A stretch of DNA of 64,000 bases from Manihot esculenta (lineage: Eukaryota; Streptophyta; Magnoliopsida; Malpighiales; Euphorbiaceae): positions 28,189,825 through 28,253,824 of the forward strand of contig NC_035171.2 in the NCBI RefSeq assembly GCF_001659605.2, read 5' to 3'. Position numbers and translations under genes: made by a program. The notes below the pieces were generated by a model. That model made no database searches, was not told the DNA's origin, and saw only the letters and a list, made by a program, of their open reading frames with translations. Shown here in pieces: positions 59,171 through 64,000 of this stretch. How positions within the stretch are numbered: position 1 is the stretch's first letter; the number at the start of each line of letters is the position of its first letter.

Positions 59171-60282
59171 TCCCTTAGCCGAAAACGGGCGAGCTTTTCT
59201 CCCCATTGTCGGCCAAGGTGAGCTCTCCGCCATCCCTCGCCATTTTGAGTTCCTTTCTTCAAATCTTTCACAAATTTCACTAGTTTTCACCTTGTTTTTG
59301 AAGATTTGAGAGTTTAAAGCAAGTTTTGGAGCTTTGAGGTTCAAGAACTCAAATCTCTCCCATCTTCGAGCTAGGGTCGTTTTCCTCTCGATCTTCAAGA
59401 GGTAAGAGCCGATCTTGAGCTCATTACATGTTTTAAGTAAGCTTTAAGCTGATCTATGGGTAGAAATGCATGTTTAGCTTATAGTTAGGTTTATGAGTTT
59501 ATGTTGTGTCTTTGAACAATGTGGCTTGCCAATGCATGTTTGATGTGTTGTAGATGGGGCTTAGGATAGTTTGAAGCCCCTAGGAGCTTGTATGCTTGTG
59601 TATGTGTGTTGTAGAATAGGTTTATACATGTTTGGAAAGTTTTAGAGGCAAATATGTATAGAGGGGCTGAGTTTCTGCCACTATGGGAGAAACCAGGTTC
59701 GGCAGCCGAAGGCACTTTCAGCCGCCGAACATGCTTGTGGAAGCAGCCTTCGGCTGCCGAAGCTTGCCCCCGAAAGGAGACTTTCGTCTCTGTCTGGGAG
59801 TTTCGGCCGCCGAAGATGCCGCCGAACTTGCCTGACTTTCGGCTCTGGAGGGACTTTCGGCCGCCGAACCTGCCGCCGAAAGTGCCCTGTCCAGCCCTCC
59901 TTTGCATGTTTTGCATGATTGTTTTAAGATGTTTTAGGGGGTTTTTGGGGGATGTTTTTAGAGTTATGTTCTAGTTGTTTGGTCCCTCATTTGAGTCCAC
60001 CTGTGTAGGTTCGGACCCGAGGAACCGAGGACCCTAGCAGTGAGTTCAGCTGCTTCTGAGTCAGTAGAGCTTCAGCCAGAGGTGAGTGGAATAACTCTTA
60101 TGCTTATAAATAAATAAATCAGTTTTAGCATGATTCACGCATCATGAATGCCATGAGATATAATAGGGTGTTTGCATTAGAACTCACGAATATGTTGCAT
60201 TGCATAATACGTTGATGATGTGGATGAATGTTGAATGATCCTTTAGTCCTCGTATGTTATGATGATGATGATACGGTATGGA

Positions 60283-60437
60283 AGACCAGTGAGGCCCATT
60301 CTATGCCCCTGGCACCATGTAAGAGAAAGACCAGCGAGGCCCATTCTACGCCCCTGGCACAGTTGGACCATGTTATGTTATGTTATGTAAGAGAAAGACC
60401 AGCGAGGCCCATTCTACGCCCCTAGCACAGTTGGACC
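60283..60437. repeat. Short tandem repeat in the LTR, three units
   Basis: AGACCAGYGAGGCCCATTCT and the following CCCCT.GCAC recur at 60283, 60328 and 60396. Units are 45 and 68 bp apart, and the longer spacing includes a (TGTTA)n stutter. Confidence 0.85.
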
Positions 60438-61083
60438 ATGTAGGGGACTATTGGTGACAAATTCATCCTTGATGTGATCAGCTGTGATGTGATGCATTTC
60501 ATGTTATCATATGTTTTAAATGTTTTATTATTCTGCTCACTGGGCTTTATAGCTCACCCCTCTCCCTTAACCCCCAGGCTTGCAAGTACAGGGTAGACCA
60601 GGAGGTCAGCAAGAGTAATGAAGTCTTGTGTATGTAATAGATAGAATGTGGACATGACGAATTGTAGAATGATGTAATGTAAAAAGTACAGTATAGATAT
60701 GTAATGTAATGATGTTTAAGGATGTTAGAAGTGTGCTTGACCATAGTATGTTGTTATCCCTTTTTAATACATGATCTCAGATGTTTTATGATGTATATGT
60801 GAACCAACTCAACACATGTTATGTCGCCCATTGGGGCTTTGATGAGATCCCACAGAGGGGTCAATGTTTATGGTTATGTTTATGTTCAGTGCATGCACAG
60901 GTTGAGGTTGGTACATGAGAAAATGAAAGAAAGAAAAGTTTTAATTTTTATGTATGTTGTTGATCATGTATGGGATTAAACAGGTTCACAGGATGTATGT
61001 TAGGCTTGCTACGGGTCCTGGCGGCCTTAAGCCGATCTGGATCCTAGCGCCGGTAGCGGTCCGATTTTCAGGTCATTACAGAA

Positions 61084-61095
61084 TGGTATCAGAGC
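61084..61095 (+). other. Primer-binding site, initiator tRNA-Met type
   Basis: TGGTATCAGAGC lies 3 bases after the LTR end. It is the standard complement of the 3' end of plant initiator tRNA-Met used by many gypsy and copia elements. Confidence 0.88.
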
Positions 61096-61331
61096 CCTAG
61101 GTTCATATGGTCGGACCTAGAGTGTCGGGCTCATAGATGTTATAGAGGTCAAGCACAATAGGAAGATCATGTCCACTAGGATAGGATGTGGAGTCCTGTC
61201 TTGCATGATGATGTGAAATGCCATGATTATATGCATGTGCATTAATGATATGTGATGTGGGTTCATGTGTTTCCACATGAACCATTTGATACTAATGTTT
61301 ATGTGATGTGTACTGTTTTTCAGAAAACAGG

Positions 61332-64000
61332 ATGAGGGGAACTCGTCGATCTGCACGATTGACTGGAGTGCCACCTGAGGATGAGGGCACGAGCGCCCAT
61401 CCTCCTGCATTGCCTAGGGCAATGTCATGTAGATCAAGCGGAGAAAGAGTGTCAAGGGACCCTAGAAGGTCTTTTGATGCTAGCAGAAGGGGGACAGATA
61501 GAGGAGGAAGTTCTTCAGATGTGAGGGAGGTTATGGAAGAGGACCAGAGGAGGGATGGGAATCTGGATGTCAGCATGACGGAAGAAGGGACAAGGGAGTC
61601 ACAGGGAGGCGTTCAGGCCTCGGGGTATGATTTTCCACCCCATTATCCACCCTTTCCACAGGGTTCAGGGTATCCGATGGGAGGCACATCGGATTACTCC
61701 AGCTTTAACCCCTACCCTACCTACATGCCCTATCCACCTTTCTATCCACCTCACCCCCAGTACCTAGCTTATCCACCCTCACCCTTTTATCCTCACCCGG
61801 CAAACCCCACCTCGGGGAATGCTGCACCCCCACCTCCACCACCTACAGAACCAGCAATCCCAGTTACTCAACCTTCTAGACCTAGCTCAGCCAATGGGAG
61901 CAAGGTCAAGATGACCGACTACATGAAACTGGGTGCTCCTCAGTATGAAAAAGGGAATGACCCATTTGTGTATCTTGAAAGGGTTAAGCTGATCACAGAT
62001 GAGATTGAGGCTGATGACAGTAGGGCCATTCAGATGGCTGGGTTCACGCTTAAGTGCAAGAAGGCACGAGAGTGGTTCAAGAATTATGTGAACCCGAGAG
62101 TGGACAGCATGTCTTGGGAGGAGTTTGCAAACGAGTTTGCAGGATGGGCTTTCCCTGACAGCTCAAGGGAATTGAAGATGATAGAGTTTGAACAGTTGAG
62201 GCAGACTGATGATATGAGTGTAGAGGAGTTTCATGATATACCTCCTTGGAGCTGTTGCCATTTGCAGGGTAAAATCTTGACTCGGACCAGAAAAGGTCAA
62301 GGAGGTATATCATGAAACTCCACTCCAGATATTCCTTCTTGATCCAGTCAGCAGATAGGGAGAGCTTCCATGCCATAGTGGATATGGCTCGGAAAATGGA
62401 GGCCAGTGCCATCATTCAGGGGACAGTTAAGCAGTCAGTGGCACAGCCTTCTGGTTCTAAGACCCCAGGCTCTTCTTCTTTTAGTGCAGTAGCTTCAGGC
62501 AGCAAGAGGTGGAGCAGTACCACCAAGAAGCCAAAGAAGAACAAGTTCTGGAACAAGGTTAAGTCTAGTCTGGGACTAGGGAGTGGCTCGAGCTTTGGTG
62601 CGGATAATGCAGTTTGTGCAAAGTGTAGTAGGCCACATAAGAGAGTTTGTCGGGCTGGGACAGCAGCCTGCTTCAGATGCGGGCAAGAGGGACACATGGC
62701 TCGGGAGTGTCCTAGGGCAGCTTTTGGAGCACAGTCTCAGCAGACAGCTTCTGATAGTGTGGCTCAGCCAGCAGCTCCAGCCGTGACTCAAGCCAGTGGT
62801 AGAGGTAGAGGGAGGGGAGCAGCCTCTTCTTCAGCGGGTTTCAGAGGTGAAGGTCCATCAGCTCCAGTACGGATCTTCACCATGACTCAACAGGAGGCAG
62901 ATGCATCTAACACCGTAGTGGCAGGTAACTTAGTCATTGGTTGTTCAGATGTGTATGCCTTGATGGACCCTAGTGCATCTCATTCTTTTATTGCTCCGAG
63001 AGCCGTCGAGAGGTTGGATCTGATGATCTCTGGGTTAGAGTGTCCTCTCTGGGTCAGTGGACCCAAGTGTGATCCATTAGTGGCAGAGTCAGTCTGCCAG
63101 TGCAGTCCAGTCTTTGTTGAGGGGAGATGCCTTTCCGCCGACCTTGTGGTTCTAGACTTGACAGATTTTGACGTCATTCTAGGGATGGACTGGTTATCTA
63201 CCCATGGTGCTACCTTGGACTGCAGGGACAAGGTAGTCAGGTTCAGAGGTCAGGATGGGTTAGAGGTTGTCTTCAGGGGAGACAGGAGGGGTACACCTAG
63301 AGGTCTGATATCAGCTCTTCAGGCTCGTAGGTTGCTTAGGAAGGGATGTCAGGGGTACTTGGCTCATGTGAGAGAGCTTAGCAGTCAGGTTAGAGAGCCC
63401 GCCTCGGTGCCAGTGGTTAGAGAGTTTCTAGACATCTTCCCAGATGAGCTGCCAGGTTTACCACCTGCTAGGGAGATAGAGTTTGAGATAGAACTGATGC
63501 CTGGAACCCGACCGATCTCTATCCCTCCCTACAGGATGGCTCCAGCCGAGTTGAACGAATTGAAAAAACAGTTGCAAGAGCTGGTAGAAAAGGGCTTCAT
63601 TCGACTGAGCACCTCACCTTGGGGTGCACCAGTCTTGTTTGTGAGAAAGAAGGATGGATCCCTTAGACTTTGTATCGACTACAGGCAGTTGAACAAAGTC
63701 ACTACCAAGAATAGGTACCCATTGCCAAGGATCGACGATCTATTCGACCAGCTAGCAGGAGCGGGTTGTTTCTCCAAAATAGATTTGAGATCGGGGTACC
63801 ATCAGCTGAGAATCAGAGAAGAAGATGTGCCAAAGACAGCTTTCAGGACCAGATATGGGCATTTTGAGTTCCTTGTAATGCCGTTCGGGTTAACCAACGC
63901 CCCTGCAGCATTCATGGATCTCATGAACAGAGTGTTTAGCCAATACCTGGATCACTTTGTTATTGTCTTCATAGATGATATCTTAGTGTATTTCAGGAAT
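61332..64000 (+). pseudogene. gag-pol of a chromovirus-like gypsy element, 3' end outside the window
   Basis: Gag starts at MRGTRRSARL. A Pro-rich N-terminal part (HPPFP/YPP repeats) precedes the capsid core (YLERVKLITDEIEADD, then WEEFANEF). At 62225 an inverted micro-duplication shifts the frame by two, and a TAA follows at 62270. From 62273 to the window end the frame is open. It has a CCHC knuckle [15 protein letters not shown] (about 62669), protease with [12 protein letters not shown] (the usual D-S/T/P-G reads D-P-S), and [10 protein letters not shown] follows with [22 protein letters not shown] and the catalytic FIDDILVY (about 63968). RNase H, integrase and any chromodomain would lie to the right. 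Apart from the gag lesion and the Gly-to-Ser change in protease it is well preserved and therefore young. Confidence 0.9.
62225..62321. repeat. 24-bp perfect inverted repeat with 49-bp spacer in gag
   Basis: The arm 62225-62248 is the exact reverse complement of 62298-62321. The right arm is normal gag coding sequence (RRYIMKL). The left arm replaces what should encode the residues between EEF and LELLPF. A template switch copied the right arm backwards into the left site. Confidence 0.9.

Larger units (their letters stand above)
58805..61080 (+). repeat. 5' LTR of a chromovirus-like gypsy element, 2276 bp
   Basis: The LTR starts TGTAATACCCGG and ends GGTCATTACA, so the ends form the short inverted repeat TGTAAT/ATTACA. 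The tRNA-Met primer site follows 3 bases later. A TATA-like box is at 59161. The LTR holds clustered TTCGGCCGCCGAA palindromes (58981-59150, 59697-59882) and a short tandem repeat (60283-60437). The length suits Del/Tekay-type chromoviruses. The second LTR and target-site duplication lie outside the window. Confidence 0.85.

Noticed and set aside
58582..59398. Minus-strand frames of 105 and 133 codons in the long LTR
   Set aside because: They come from palindrome-rich LTR sequence and have no domain. The LTR boundaries and primer site explain the region.
61101..62315. Gag frame starting at 61308 and ending at 62315 as a complete protein
   Set aside because: The C-terminal end is produced by the inverted micro-duplication frameshift. 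The start at 61332 fits the family better than 61308.
1..64000. tRNA, rRNA or riboswitch genes
   Set aside because: I read both strands for conserved tRNA A/B-box-like pairs and rRNA text and saw nothing supportable. A tRNAscan-SE or Infernal run would be decisive.

Overview
This window is nuclear DNA from a eudicot plant. It is AT-rich, the genes have GT-AG introns, and most of the space is transposable-element (TE) debris. The receptor-kinase paralogs, the SRG1-type dioxygenase and the style of the gypsy elements would suit a Malpighiales or Euphorbiaceae genome such as cassava or rubber tree. That taxonomic guess is inference, because no diagnostic single-copy marker is visible.

Layout. 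0.5-1.5 kb: the 3' part of a 2-oxoglutarate/Fe(II) dioxygenase gene, followed at once by an hAT-type MITE with an 8-bp target-site duplication. 4.4-6.9 kb: an old minus-strand Ty3/gypsy gag-protease remnant split by a younger solo LTR. 6.9-14.5 kb: dispersed repeats, long (TA)n runs and two more MITEs of the first family. 14.5-17.8 kb (minus): an intact two-exon LRR receptor-like kinase (RLK) of subfamily XII (FLS2/EFR/Xa21 type) with a tandemly duplicated, W-box-bearing promoter. 20.5-27.6 kb (plus): a dead paralog split by a 4.4-kb CACTA transposon. 30 kb: a possible 5' end of an SHI/LRP1-like gene. 31.6-33.1 kb: a 5' LTR plus gag remnant of a Tat-type gypsy element. 34.0-47.0 kb: a 13-kb Tat-type gypsy element with flanking CAACA duplications. 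It holds gag-pol with two RNase H domains, a 120-bp tandem array, an antisense multi-exon gene and a duplicated polypurine-tract/LTR junction. 49.2-52.6 kb (plus): a second intact LRR-XII kinase. 56.9-58.8 kb: a dispersed repeat. 58.8-64.0 kb: the 5' half of a chromovirus-like gypsy element (2.3-kb LTR, tRNA-Met primer site, gag, protease, RT) that runs off the window.

How the parts relate. The host-gene theme is a small local cluster of non-RD LRR-XII pattern-recognition-type receptors: two apparently intact genes and one pseudogene. The pseudogene and the 49-kb gene share promoter and 3' flank, so a whole segment was duplicated. Everything else is nested TE insertion, and several insertions can be read to the base from their target-site duplications (GTC, CAACA, GCGGC, CATATGAC).

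I saw no CRISPR array, rRNA, tRNA or new enzymatic system. The most unusual items are the duplicated immune-receptor promoter, the transposon-split receptor, the composite 13-kb retroelement with its antisense gene and satellite-like array, and a templated inverted micro-duplication in the chromovirus gag.
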